A stretch of 64,000 bases of DNA from Halomonas sp. (GTDB lineage: Bacteria > Pseudomonadota > Gammaproteobacteria > Pseudomonadales > Halomonadaceae): the NCBI RefSeq assembly GCF_020832045.1, contig NZ_JAFIFK010000032.1, positions 38,600 through 102,599 of the forward strand. The letters run 5' to 3'. Below, one piece after another: positions 45,083-53,937 of the stretch. Under the pieces are notes generated by a model, which saw only the letters and a program-made list of their open reading frames with translations, did no database searches and was not told the DNA's origin. The number at the start of each line of letters is the position of its first letter. Position 1 is the stretch's first letter. A program made the translations under genes and the position numbers.

Positions 45083-47551
45083 ATGGCCCGCGATCTCAAC
45101 CTGAGCGTGACGCTCAGTGCCATCAACAGGGCCACCGGGCCATTGCGTCAGATCATGCAGGGCAGCCAGGGGGCTGGCCGAGCCATCCGCGATACCCGCG
45201 ACCAGCTGCGCAATCTGCAGGACCAGCAGAAACAGCTCACCGCCTTCCGCGATATGAGCCGTCAGAGCCACGCCACCCGGCGGGCGCTGATGGACAAACG
45301 CGAAGAGCTGCGCCAGATCTCCCAGCAGCTGCAGAGTACCGAAGGCCCCACCCGGCGCATGACCCAGCAGCAGGAGCGCGCCCAGCGCGAAGTCGACAAG
45401 CTCACCCGTGAGTACCGCGGCCAGCGCGACCAGGTGCGTGAGCTCGCCCGGCAGCTGCCGCCGGGCATCGAGGGTACCCGCGGGCTGGCCCAGCAGAACG
45501 AAGCCCTCGCCCGCCAGATCGAAGAGACCAACCGCCGCCTCGAACGTCAGCAGAACGCTCTGAAGCGACTGGGCGATGCCGATGTTAGCGGCCGTTTCCG
45601 CAGCATGACCGGCGAGGCACGACGCTTCACGCGCAACCTCACCATCGGCGCCACCCTCGCCGCCGGCTCTATCTTCGGCCTGGCCAACAGCACCGCCACG
45701 CTGGGCGACGACGTCGCTAAGACCGCCGACGCCATCGGTATCGGCATCACCGAGCTGCAGGAGCTGCGCTACGCCGCTGAGCGCTCTGGTGTGGCCACCG
45801 GTACCCTCGACGGCAGCATGCAGCGCTTTGTTCGCCGTATCGGGCTTGCCGCCCAGGGATCCGGTGCAGCCAAGAAAGCCTACGAAGAGCTCGGCCTCTC
45901 CGCCCAGGAGCTCGCCCGCATGTCGCCCGACAGGGCGCTCGGCATCGTCGCCGACCGGCTCAACGAGCTGGAAGACCACACCACGCGCGCCGCCTTTGCC
46001 AGCCAGCTGCTGGGTAACTCCGGCGCGGACCTTCTCAATATGCTCAAGGACGGCAGCGACGGCCTTACGGACTACGCCCGCCAGGCTCGCCTGACCGGCA
46101 GCGTGCTATCGGAAGAGGCCGCCCGAGGCGCCGAAGACTTCAAAGACGCCATGCTCGACGCCCAGCTCGGCATGAACGGCATGCGTCACACCATCGGCGC
46201 CGAGCTGATGCCCGCCGTCACCCAGCTCATGCGTGAGCTCTCCGGCTGGATGCAGGAAAACAGTGACAAGGTTCGCGCCTTCGCTCGGGAGTTCGGTGAG
46301 CGCCTCAAGGCCGCGGTGCCCATCATTATCGAGCTGGCCAGCGGTGCCGCCCGCCTGGCCGGCACCCTGGCTGATGTCGTTACCCGCGCAGCCGACCTGG
46401 TCGGCGGCTTCGACAACCTCGCCATGGTGGTCGGCGGCTTGTTTGCCAGCAAACTGATCCTCAGCGTCATCATGTTCGGCATCAGCCTGGTCAAGGCCGG
46501 TGCCGCGCTGGGCAGCCTGGCCGCCACTCTGCCGGGGCTGGTTGGCGGCATCAAGGCGCTGGGCCTGGCCTTCGCCGCTACGCCGATCGGCTGGGTCATC
46601 GCCGGCATTACCGCCATCGCCGCCGGGGCCATCTATCTGTGGCGCAACTGGGAGACGATCGGACCCAAGTTCAGCGCTCTCTGGGACACACTCCGCGAGC
46701 TGCCCGGCCGCGGCTGGGCAGGCATCCGTCAAGCCTTCGAGGACGGCATCGGCGGCGTGACGCGCCTGCTGCTGGACTGGTCGCCGTTCGGCCTCCTGTG
46801 GCGTGGGATCCGCACCGGCCTGGCCGCCCTGGGCATGGAGCTGCCCGCCTCGCTCAGCGAGCTGGGCGGCATGATCATTGACGGCCTGCTCGGCGGCCTG
46901 AGGGCAAAAGCCGGCGAGGTACGCGACGCAGTCACCGGCATCGGTGGCAACATCGTCGGCTGGTTCAAGGACCGCCTGGGTATCAACTCGCCCTCGAGGG
47001 TGTTCGCCGGCTTCGGCGGCGACCTGCTGGACGGCCTGATCAACGGCATCGACGACAAATGGAGCGTGTTGCGCGACACCATCGGCAACACCGCCGGCGC
47101 CGTGGTCGGCTGGTTCAAGGATCGGCTGGGTATCCGCTCGCCCTCGCGGGTATTCGCTCAGTTGGGTGACGACACCCTCGCTGGCTACCGCCAGGGCCTC
47201 GAGCGCTCAGAAGACGGCGCGCTGCGCGAGATCAAGCACTTCGGCGACCGCGTGCGCCGTGCCGGTGCCGGCCTCGCCCTCGGCACCATCGCCACGGCGG
47301 CAGTCGCCGGCGGCAGCGTGGAGAGCGGTGGCCATGGCGGCGGCATCGCCTTCGACAACCGCCCGCCCCTCTCGGCCTCGGCCAGTGGCGGGCTGCAGGT
47401 GAGCATCGGCGATATTAACGTGCACGCCGCCCCTGGGATGGACGAACAAGCCCTCGCCCGGCTGGTAGCCGCCGAGGTACAGCGAGCCCTGCAGCAGGCC
47501 GAGCAGCGCCTGCGCGCCCGCCAGCGCTCGGCCCTGTACGACACCGATTAA
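45083..47551 (+). CDS. T: P2 gpT-like tape measure protein
   Basis: 822 aa; coiled-coil N-terminus, central TM helices, SPSRVF modules. Confidence 0.93.
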   Translation: MARDLNLSVTLSAINRATGPLRQIMQGSQGAGRAIRDTRDQLRNLQDQQKQLTAFRDMSRQSHATRRALMDKREELRQISQQLQSTEGPTRRMTQQQERAQREVDKLTREYRGQRDQVRELARQLPPGIEGTRGLAQQNEALARQIEETNRRLERQQNALKRLGDADVSGRFRSMTGEARRFTRNLTIGATLAAGSIFGLANSTATLGDDVAKTADAIGIGITELQELRYAAERSGVATGTLDGSMQRFVRRIGLAAQGSGAAKKAYEELGLSAQELARMSPDRALGIVADRLNELEDHTTRAAFASQLLGNSGADLLNMLKDGSDGLTDYARQARLTGSVLSEEAARGAEDFKDAMLDAQLGMNGMRHTIGAELMPAVTQLMRELSGWMQENSDKVRAFAREFGERLKAAVPIIIELASGAARLAGTLADVVTRAADLVGGFDNLAMVVGGLFASKLILSVIMFGISLVKAGAALGSLAATLPGLVGGIKALGLAFAATPIGWVIAGITAIAAGAIYLWRNWETIGPKFSALWDTLRELPGRGWAGIRQAFEDGIGGVTRLLLDWSPFGLLWRGIRTGLAALGMELPASLSELGGMIIDGLLGGLRAKAGEVRDAVTGIGGNIVGWFKDRLGINSPSRVFAGFGGDLLDGLINGIDDKWSVLRDTIGNTAGAVVGWFKDRLGIRSPSRVFAQLGDDTLAGYRQGLERSEDGALREIKHFGDRVRRAGAGLALGTIATAAVAGGSVESGGHGGGIAFDNRPPLSASASGGLQVSIGDINVHAAPGMDEQALARLVAAEVQRALQQAEQRLRARQRSALYDTD

Positions 47552-47557
47552 CTAGTC

Positions 47558-47947
47558 CTATGTCGACGAGTCCGGGTTATCACTCGGAATCCGCTTCCTT
47601 AGAGCTCGCAATAGGAATACGACGGTTCCAAGCATGGCAGAGAAGAACAACGCCGTTAGCAAGAAGCCAAATATGGCTGAGCCCGGGTTAGTGATATCCA
47701 GACCACCTACCAGAAGGCCTAGAACAGCCATGCCGATTGCACAGATCAACGCACTAATAGAGTCCTCGTCAATGCTGGCTCGCATGGTGAACCCCAGCAC
47801 TAGGCCGAGGAGGATAAATAAGGGCTCATGCCTACCGCTTTGCACCATGCGCACGGCATATAGCCAGTCACCCATCACCGCGCTGATGAACGTCACCAAC
47901 AACACGAACCCCAGCACTAGCAGGTTGTACTTCATTTCATTGCTCAT
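47558..47947 (-). CDS. Small membrane protein of unknown function, antisense within the tail operon (moron)
   Basis: Four or so hydrophobic segments (LLVLGFVLLVTFISAVMG, LFILLGLVLGFTMRA...). Confidence 0.7.
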   Translation of the reverse strand: MSNEMKYNLLVLGFVLLVTFISAVMGDWLYAVRMVQSGRHEPLFILLGLVLGFTMRASIDEDSISALICAIGMAVLGLLVGGLDITNPGSAIFGFLLTALFFSAMLGTVVFLLRALRKRIPSDNPDSST

Positions 47948-47950
47948 AAG

Positions 47951-48406
47951 GTGCTCACACTCATGATGATGGCTTACGGATTGTTCGTGTTCAGCTTATC
48001 TACCACAGCCTACCAGGAGCTGCAGCGGCAGACCGATTGGCGCCACCCCAGCCAGAGCCGCGTAGGCGCTCGCCCGGCCCGCCAATTTCTCGGCCAGGGC
48101 GACGACACCATCACGCTCACCGGTACCCTGCTGCCCGAGTTTACCGGTGGCCAACGTCACCTGGACGAGTTGCGCCGCATGGCCAACGAAGGCAAGGCCT
48201 GGCCGCTGATCGAAGGCACTGGCAGGAACTACGGGCTGTTCGTGATCGAGCGCCTAAGCGAGCGCAAGGCCAAGTTCTTCCGCGATGGCGCCGCCGCCCA
48301 GATCGATTTCGACCTGACCCTTCAACGCGTCGATGACGACGATCGCGAGCGTCTGGCCGTGCTCGATGCCGCCACCCTGCGCCTGGTACGGGGAATGTTC
48401 CCATGA
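47951..48406 (+). CDS. U: P2 gpU-like tail protein
   Basis: MMAYGLFVFSLSTTAYQELQRQTDWRHPSQSRVGARPARQFLGQGDDTITLTGTL. Confidence 0.93.
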   Translation: MLTLMMMAYGLFVFSLSTTAYQELQRQTDWRHPSQSRVGARPARQFLGQGDDTITLTGTLLPEFTGGQRHLDELRRMANEGKAWPLIEGTGRNYGLFVIERLSERKAKFFRDGAAAQIDFDLTLQRVDDDDRERLAVLDAATLRLVRGMFP

Positions 48407-49407
48407 GCCGCCGGCCTGACTCCCGCATCCGGCTTCAGGGCCAAACCTTGAGCCCTGAGCTGCGCGCCCGCCTGATCAGCCTACGCCTGACTGATCGGCG
48501 CGGCATGGAGGCCGACCAGCTCGACCTTACCCTCTCCGACCACGACGGCCGCCTCGCCCTGCCGCCCCGCGGGGCCGAGCTGCAGCTGGCCATCGGCTGG
48601 CATGGCGAAGGACTGATCGAGAAAGGAACCTTCATTGTCGACGAAGTAGAGCACAGCGGCAGCCCAGACCAGGTGAGCATTCGCGCCCGCAGTGCCGACA
48701 TGCGCGGCGACCTACCCGGCAAACGCAGCCGCAGTTGGGACGAGCTCACCCTCGAACAGATCATCGAAACCATCGCCGGCCAGCACGAGTTAGAGCCCAT
48801 CATCGGCCAGAGTTATCGCGGCGCGCTGATCGAGCATATCGACCAGACCGAGGAGTCGGATCTCCATTTCCTGACCCGCCTCGCCGAGCGGTTCGACGCC
48901 GTGGCCACCGTGAAGGCTAAGCGGCTTTTGTTCGTGGCTGCCGGCCAGGCACTCACCGCCAGCGGCCTTGAGATCCCCACGCTCACCCTCACCCGCCGCG
49001 ACGGCGACCAGCACCGTTATGTCACCTCCGACCGCGACAGCTACAGCGGCGTGATAGCCAAATGGCACGACCCGAGCGACGCCTCGATTCACGACGTCAT
49101 CGCCGGTACCGAGGAGAACCCCAAGCGCCTTAGACCCGCCTACGCCAGCCAGGCCGACGCCCTGGCCGCCGCCACCAGCGAGTGGCAGCGCATCCAGCGT
49201 GGCCATGCCGAATTCACCTTGGTGCTGGCCGAAAGCGACCCACGCCTGATGCCGGAAACCCCGGTACGCTTACGGGGCTGGAAGAAAGAAATCGATAGCA
49301 CACCCTGGATAGTGACCGTAGTGACACACGAATTAAGCAATAGCGGATTCACTAGCAGCATCGAGCTTGAAACAAAGGCACCCTATATTTCAAGCAGTGG
49401 GAAATAA
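48403..49407 (+). CDS. D: P2 gpD-like late control/baseplate hub protein
   Basis: ISLRLTDRRGMEADQLDLTLSDHDGRLALPPRGAELQLAIGWHG. Confidence 0.94.
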   Translation: MSRRPDSRIRLQGQTLSPELRARLISLRLTDRRGMEADQLDLTLSDHDGRLALPPRGAELQLAIGWHGEGLIEKGTFIVDEVEHSGSPDQVSIRARSADMRGDLPGKRSRSWDELTLEQIIETIAGQHELEPIIGQSYRGALIEHIDQTEESDLHFLTRLAERFDAVATVKAKRLLFVAAGQALTASGLEIPTLTLTRRDGDQHRYVTSDRDSYSGVIAKWHDPSDASIHDVIAGTEENPKRLRPAYASQADALAAATSEWQRIQRGHAEFTLVLAESDPRLMPETPVRLRGWKKEIDSTPWIVTVVTHELSNSGFTSSIELETKAPYISSSGK

Positions 49408-50073
49408 TAGTTCCTGATACCAAATATCATAAGGTCTGCAAACGATCACCTTCTCTCCTATCCCTGCCAACAGGTCTTGATAGCGCTGGCATTCAGGTAG
49501 GGAGAAAAACGGCCCTACCCGCCTTTCGCTTGTATCTTCTAGAAGAGAAAAATGGTAAAGCTCATCTGCGCGAGAAATATATCCATTAACCAATTGGCTC
49601 GCATTGATGTTTGCTTGATTTTCTATCTTATCGAAAACGTTGCATAAATTCTCATAACGAGCCATGACAACATCATAGGCGAAAGATGTTGAATCCCGCT
49701 CAGACATCGAATCTTTAACGAGACAGCTAACTTGTTTTTTATTAGCAATACGGGAATATTCCCTGTATATAAAACCATAGCTTTCTCTTAGAGCCCTAAT
49801 TTCCTCAGAAACCCATTCCGCTTCAGAAATACTAGGCGAGTTATCGCCACTCTTGTCTAATCTGACTTCTCTAGGCATTAACTCCCAGATAAGGAGAGCG
49901 GCGAAAGCAGCAATGCCTATTTCAAAGCTCTTATCATCCACAAATTGCTTTATTCTCTGCCAAAGCTTGCTGGCCACCATCTGTCCTCGACTCCAAGGAA
50001 AAAGCGCGGCCGCAGTATACTTCGGGACCTCTTCTCGCCACACTTGATTTTTCATGTGGAAAAGCAGCTTCAT
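49390..50073 (-). CDS. Hypothetical membrane-anchored protein, convergent with D (moron)
   Basis: AT-richer ORF, one TM-like segment (FEIGIAAFAALLIWELM). Confidence 0.6.
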   Translation of the reverse strand: MKLLFHMKNQVWREEVPKYTAAALFPWSRGQMVASKLWQRIKQFVDDKSFEIGIAAFAALLIWELMPREVRLDKSGDNSPSISEAEWVSEEIRALRESYGFIYREYSRIANKKQVSCLVKDSMSERDSTSFAYDVVMARYENLCNVFDKIENQANINASQLVNGYISRADELYHFSLLEDTSERRVGPFFSLPECQRYQDLLAGIGEKVIVCRPYDIWYQELLFPTA

Positions 50074-50115
50074 AGCCCCTCATCGCCAAAACGCTCCTAC
50101 CGTCTGCTCATGAAA

Positions 50116-50146
50116 AAAGCCCCTGCTCTTCCTGAGCGGGGGCTTT
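50116..50146. terminator. Intrinsic terminator hairpin AAAGCCCCTGCTC..GAGCGGGGGCTTTT
   Basis: Strong stem with T-run. Confidence 0.75.
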
Positions 50147-50279
50147 TGGTTTGGCGCCTCTTGTCTTCCCTGGCGGCCGGGGCGAACCGGCCACTTAGCG
50201 AAGCGTCACTGAAAGCTTATCGACCGCTCAGCCATGCCGGAATGAGAGATAGCTGGCTTTCGTGTAGGAAATCTGCCAT

Positions 50280-50630
50280 TCACATCGCATACCGTCGCGC
50301 CTGGCTCACCACCACCCCGCGTAGATCGCTCACCCGAGCGATGACCGAATGCCGCGGCCCAGCCGTTGGCAACAGGCGGTAGGCGCCGCCAATCCGGTGC
50401 GTTTGGAACAGCCGCTGCTCACCGCCGATCTCGGCCACGACCAGGTCGGCGTGGCCGACTGACTTGGCTTCGTCGACCACCAGCACGTCGCCCTCCATGA
50501 TCGGCCCGTTCACGCCCGCCTCCTCGCTGACTTCCACCAGGTAGCAGCTGGGCGGAAACTGCCCCAGGTTGTACCCCTCCAACGCTCGATGCATTCCCGC
50601 ACACAGCGGGCCTAAGTAATTCACTCGCAT
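50280..50630 (-). CDS. S24/LexA-fold-like protein apparently lacking catalytic Ser/Lys, divergent from umuD
   Basis: GPIMEGDVLVVDEAKSVGHADLVVAEIGGEQRLFQTHRI resembles the UmuD core but has no GDSM or VKR. Confidence 0.6.
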   Translation of the reverse strand: MRVNYLGPLCAGMHRALEGYNLGQFPPSCYLVEVSEEAGVNGPIMEGDVLVVDEAKSVGHADLVVAEIGGEQRLFQTHRIGGAYRLLPTAGPRHSVIARVSDLRGVVVSQARRYAM

Positions 50631-50725
50631 TCCCCTGCCCCGTCTCGCATTTTTTCTCGTGAGCCGCCCACCGCTAACTTTCATTAGCGTTTGCCTGTTG
50701 CCTGCGACCGGCTCTGTCGAGAATA

Positions 50726-50741
50726 CTGTATAAAACGACAG
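50726..50741. promoter_or_regulatory. LexA/SOS box CTGTATAAAACGACAG
   Basis: Exact CTG-N10-CAG, in the divergent region between the S24-like gene and umuD. Confidence 0.82.
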
Positions 50742-50760
50742 CCGTACAAAGGGACTCACT

Positions 50761-51201
50761 ATGACACTGGCAAACCTCATCCCGGCTCACCCCGAGCCGC
50801 CTTCCCTTGCGCTTCCCTATCCCCTGGCATTGGGCCGCGCCGGGCTTTCCGGCTTTCCCAGCCCGGCCCAGGACTACGAAGGCCGCACGCTCGATCTCAA
50901 CCAGCATCTAGTCAAACGACCCTCGGCCACATTCTTCATGCGCGTCACCGGCGATAGCATGGTGCTGTTAGGCATCCGGGATGGCGATCTGTTGTTGGTC
51001 GATCGCTCCCTCGAGCCACGCCCAGGTCACATCATCGTCGCCATGGTCGATGGCGAAATAACCGTGAAGCGCTATGAGCTGAGGGGCAACGTGCCCTGCC
51101 TCTGCTCGGGCAACCCGCGCTACGCCCCCATCCCGCTCGTCGATATCGAGTGCCAAGTCTGGGGCGTGGTGCGTTCGGTCATCCACGAGTACACGGTATG
51201 A
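50761..51201 (+). CDS. umuD: UmuD-like translesion polymerase accessory protease
   Basis: GFPSPAQDYEGRTLDLNQHLVKRPSATFFMRVTGDSM...GEITVKR. Confidence 0.95.
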   Translation: MTLANLIPAHPEPPSLALPYPLALGRAGLSGFPSPAQDYEGRTLDLNQHLVKRPSATFFMRVTGDSMVLLGIRDGDLLLVDRSLEPRPGHIIVAMVDGEITVKRYELRGNVPCLCSGNPRYAPIPLVDIECQVWGVVRSVIHEYTV

Positions 51202-52484
51202 CCATGATTGGCCTTGTTGACTGCAACAGCTTCTACGTCAGCTGCGAGCGAGTGTTTCAGCCTCGGCTTCGGGGCCTCCCGGTAGGCGTGATGTCGAACA
51301 ACGACGGCTGCGTGATCGCCCTATCCAACGAGCTGAAAGCGCTCGGCATCACCATGGGCACCCCGGCATTCGAGCTTCAGCATCTGGTACGTCAGAAGCG
51401 AATTCACCTTCTCTCGAGCAACTACGAGCTCTACGGTGACATGAGCCAGCGGGTGCAGTCAGTGCTCGAGGAGTTCGCCCCGGCCGTCGAGCCCTACTCC
51501 ATCGATGAAATGTTCGTGAGGTTCGACGGCTTCACCCATGAGCAACTGCTCGAGCATGCCAGGCAGCTGCACCACAACGTACGTCAGTTCACCGGCATAC
51601 CGGTCTGCGTCGGCGTCGCTCCCACGCGCACCCTAGCGAAGCTGGCGAACCGTGCGGCAAAGAAGATCCCGGCTTATGAGGGTGTCTGCGTGCTCCAGCC
51701 AGACAGCCGGGAAACCCAAGTCCTGCTTCAGAAGATCGAGCTGGGAGATGTCTGGGGTGTCGGCCGGCGACTCGTCGAGCGGCTGGCCACCATGGGCATC
51801 AAGAGCGCCTGGGACCTCGCGAAGGCCAACCCAAAAGAGATCCGGCGGCGCTTCTCGGTCACCCTGGAGCGCACCGCCCTTGAGCTGCGCGGTGTGCCCT
51901 GTATCGAGATGAATGATTTTGACGAAGCCCGCAAGCGCATCATGACCAGCCGCAGCTTCGGCAAACTCACCGACGATATCGGCGAGATCCGCGAGGCGAT
52001 CCGACAGCATGGGCAGCGCGGCGCGGAGAAGTTGCGCAGCCAGAATGGCCTCGCAAAAGCTGTAATGGTGTTCCTGAAAACGAACCCGTTCAGGCAGGAT
52101 CTGCACCAATACTCACCGAGCCTGGTGGTTGAGCTACCGCGCCCAACGTCAGACAGCCGCGAGATACTCAACGCCGCCGGCCACGCCTTAGAACGAATCT
52201 ATCGTAAGGGCTACCTGTACCAAAAAGGCGGCGTGATGCTGCTGGACCTGATAGACGCCGATCGGCAACAGCTCTCGCTGCTTGATACCCCTCAAAGCGA
52301 CGCCGACAGGCAGCGCAGCAAGAAGCTGATGGCAGCCATGGATGAGCTCAACAAGAAGATGGGGCGCGATACGGTCAAGCTCGGCAAACCCAGCGCTGGA
52401 GCTGCGTGGCACTTACGCTGTGCGCATCGCTCGGCACGTTGCACGACGCGATGGGACGAGCTGCCGCCGGTGAAGGCGCTATAA
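51198..52484 (+). CDS. umuC: UmuC-like Y-family DNA polymerase V subunit
   Basis: GLVDCNSFYVSCERVFQP, VMSNNDGCVIALSNE, PYSIDEMFVRF. Confidence 0.96.
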   Translation: MTMIGLVDCNSFYVSCERVFQPRLRGLPVGVMSNNDGCVIALSNELKALGITMGTPAFELQHLVRQKRIHLLSSNYELYGDMSQRVQSVLEEFAPAVEPYSIDEMFVRFDGFTHEQLLEHARQLHHNVRQFTGIPVCVGVAPTRTLAKLANRAAKKIPAYEGVCVLQPDSRETQVLLQKIELGDVWGVGRRLVERLATMGIKSAWDLAKANPKEIRRRFSVTLERTALELRGVPCIEMNDFDEARKRIMTSRSFGKLTDDIGEIREAIRQHGQRGAEKLRSQNGLAKAVMVFLKTNPFRQDLHQYSPSLVVELPRPTSDSREILNAAGHALERIYRKGYLYQKGGVMLLDLIDADRQQLSLLDTPQSDADRQRSKKLMAAMDELNKKMGRDTVKLGKPSAGAAWHLRCAHRSARCTTRWDELPPVKAL

Positions 52485-52487
52485 CGC

Positions 52488-52617
52488 GAAAGCCCGACCG
52501 TGAGGCCGGGCTGAATCTTCGCTTCCTTACTACCATCTCAAGCATCCTGCTCGAGCATCCTTGGTACTGAACGATCCTTCGTTCGGTCTTCCCTGAAGGG
52601 CTCTCCGTTGCCCGTTA
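52488..52617 (-). ncRNA. CsrB/RsmZ-type sRNA, copy C (prophage-borne)
   Basis: Minus strand has ~6 GGA motifs (ACGGAGA, CAGGGAAG, AAGGATC, AAGGATG, CAGGATG, AAGGAAG), hairpin loops, and shares GGAAGCGAAGATTCAGCCCGGCC plus terminator with copy B. Confidence 0.7.
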
Positions 52618-52692
52618 CATATCAAGGTAGTCGCTTAGGGTGAAAACCGTGCTAACACAGGTTATGAAACTGTGTAAGAAGCCGCTTCGTTT

Positions 52693-52709
52693 TGTAGGCG
52701 GCTATTACA
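52693..52709 (-). promoter_or_regulatory. Imperfect GacA-like inverted repeat TGTAGGCGGCTATTACA
   Basis: Upstream of copy C; 17 bp (one short of the 18-bp form); a TGTAAG half-site also at 52673. Confidence 0.35.
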
Positions 52710-52715
52710 AAGCCG

Positions 52716-53372
52716 CTAGGCGGGATTGATCAGCCCTGCATCCTCATCGTTGCCGGGCCGGTTAACATCCCGGCTCACCGGCCAGTGCTCGATCAATCCC
52801 GCTTCCAAGTGGCGAACGACGCTGCGCATCGTCTCCCGATCCGTTAGGTCAGGATCGAGCCAGGGCTCAAGGCTTGCATCGTCCAGGATCAACGGCATCC
52901 GGTCGTGCACCTCGGCGGCGCGGCCTCTCGCCGGCTCGGTCAGGATCGCGCAGCCCAGGCTGCCATCTTCTCGCTCAGCGTAGATGCCGGCGAACGCCAG
53001 CGGCTCCCGGTCTAGTCGGGTGAGATAGTGAGGTTGCTTGCCGGTCTCGGTGGCCAGCCACTCATACCAGCCATCAGCAGGCACGATGCAGCGCTGTCGC
53101 GCGAAGGCATGCTTGAAGTAGCCGCTTGTAGCCACCGTCTCGACGCGGGCATTGATCGGCTGCGCCGACCGGCCCTTTGCCCACTTCGGGCGATAGCCCC
53201 ACCACAGCTCGAGCTGTTCAGGTGCTGAGTCATGGGCAACTTGCCGAATCCCGCTGATCCAGGTGCCCGGCGGGATGTTATAGCGCGGCGGCGGCGCATC
53301 GGGTTCCATCGCGACGCGGAGTCGCTTGGCGAGCCGAGGGTAGGCGCTGAATAGAGAGAATCGTCCACACAT
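52716..53372 (-). CDS. SRAP/HMCES-YedK family abasic-site protein
   Basis: MCGRFSLFSAYPRLAKRL...RYNIPPGTWI...INARVETVATSGYFKHAFARQRCIVPADGWYEW. Confidence 0.95.
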   Translation of the reverse strand: MCGRFSLFSAYPRLAKRLRVAMEPDAPPPRYNIPPGTWISGIRQVAHDSAPEQLELWWGYRPKWAKGRSAQPINARVETVATSGYFKHAFARQRCIVPADGWYEWLATETGKQPHYLTRLDREPLAFAGIYAEREDGSLGCAILTEPARGRAAEVHDRMPLILDDASLEPWLDPDLTDRETMRSVVRHLEAGLIEHWPVSRDVNRPGNDEDAGLINPA

Positions 53373-53514
53373 GCGTCGAGTTTAGCAGGAGTCGACGGCC
53401 ACGGAATTGTGCAGCGATAGCGGTATTTTCTGACAATGCGCCCGGCTGATCTCTTACACGCCTTCATCCGAAGGTCTGCATAATGTGCAACCTGTACGAA
53501 TCACGGCAAAGCAT

Positions 53515-53730
53515 ATGCCCACACGCTGCATCACCTACCGATACTCAACGCTCGGCTCGCATACGCTTTTCTGCAGCTGCGGCAATGCTGAGCTGTGTCG
53601 CGATCAGAAGTGGAAGATGTTTCAGGTACCGGAAAGTGGGAATATTCGGGGTGTGGCGTGCCTTAAGTGCGGCTGGACCGATACAGTATCCTTTGACCAG
53701 AGGATACGGCGAGAGATGTCGATCGTTTAG
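53515..53730 (+). CDS. Small putative zinc-ribbon protein
   Basis: FCSCGNAELCRDQKWKMFQVPESGNIRGVACLKCGWTDTVSF (CxC...CxxC). Confidence 0.45.
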   Translation: MPTRCITYRYSTLGSHTLFCSCGNAELCRDQKWKMFQVPESGNIRGVACLKCGWTDTVSFDQRIRREMSIV

Positions 53731-53937
53731 TAGAGGATCGATATCTCGCCATAGATAAAACTGCCGAGGTTGGGCATCTTGCGCGGTCTTCGGAAACTGG
53801 CAACAACGTGCTCGCTGACATGTTATAGCAAGGCTGCGATCCTTCCTCATGAATAAACTTAGCTGCGGGGCTAGCATTAGGTAAGCGCTGCAAGAACTGC
53901 ACCACTCCAAACCACGCCGCCCCACCAAATCAACTTA

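Noticed and set aside
53545-53928. 127-aa minus ORF downstream of the ATPase gene
   Set aside because: No coherent protein features, and it conflicts with the more plausible zinc-ribbon ORF on the plus strand.
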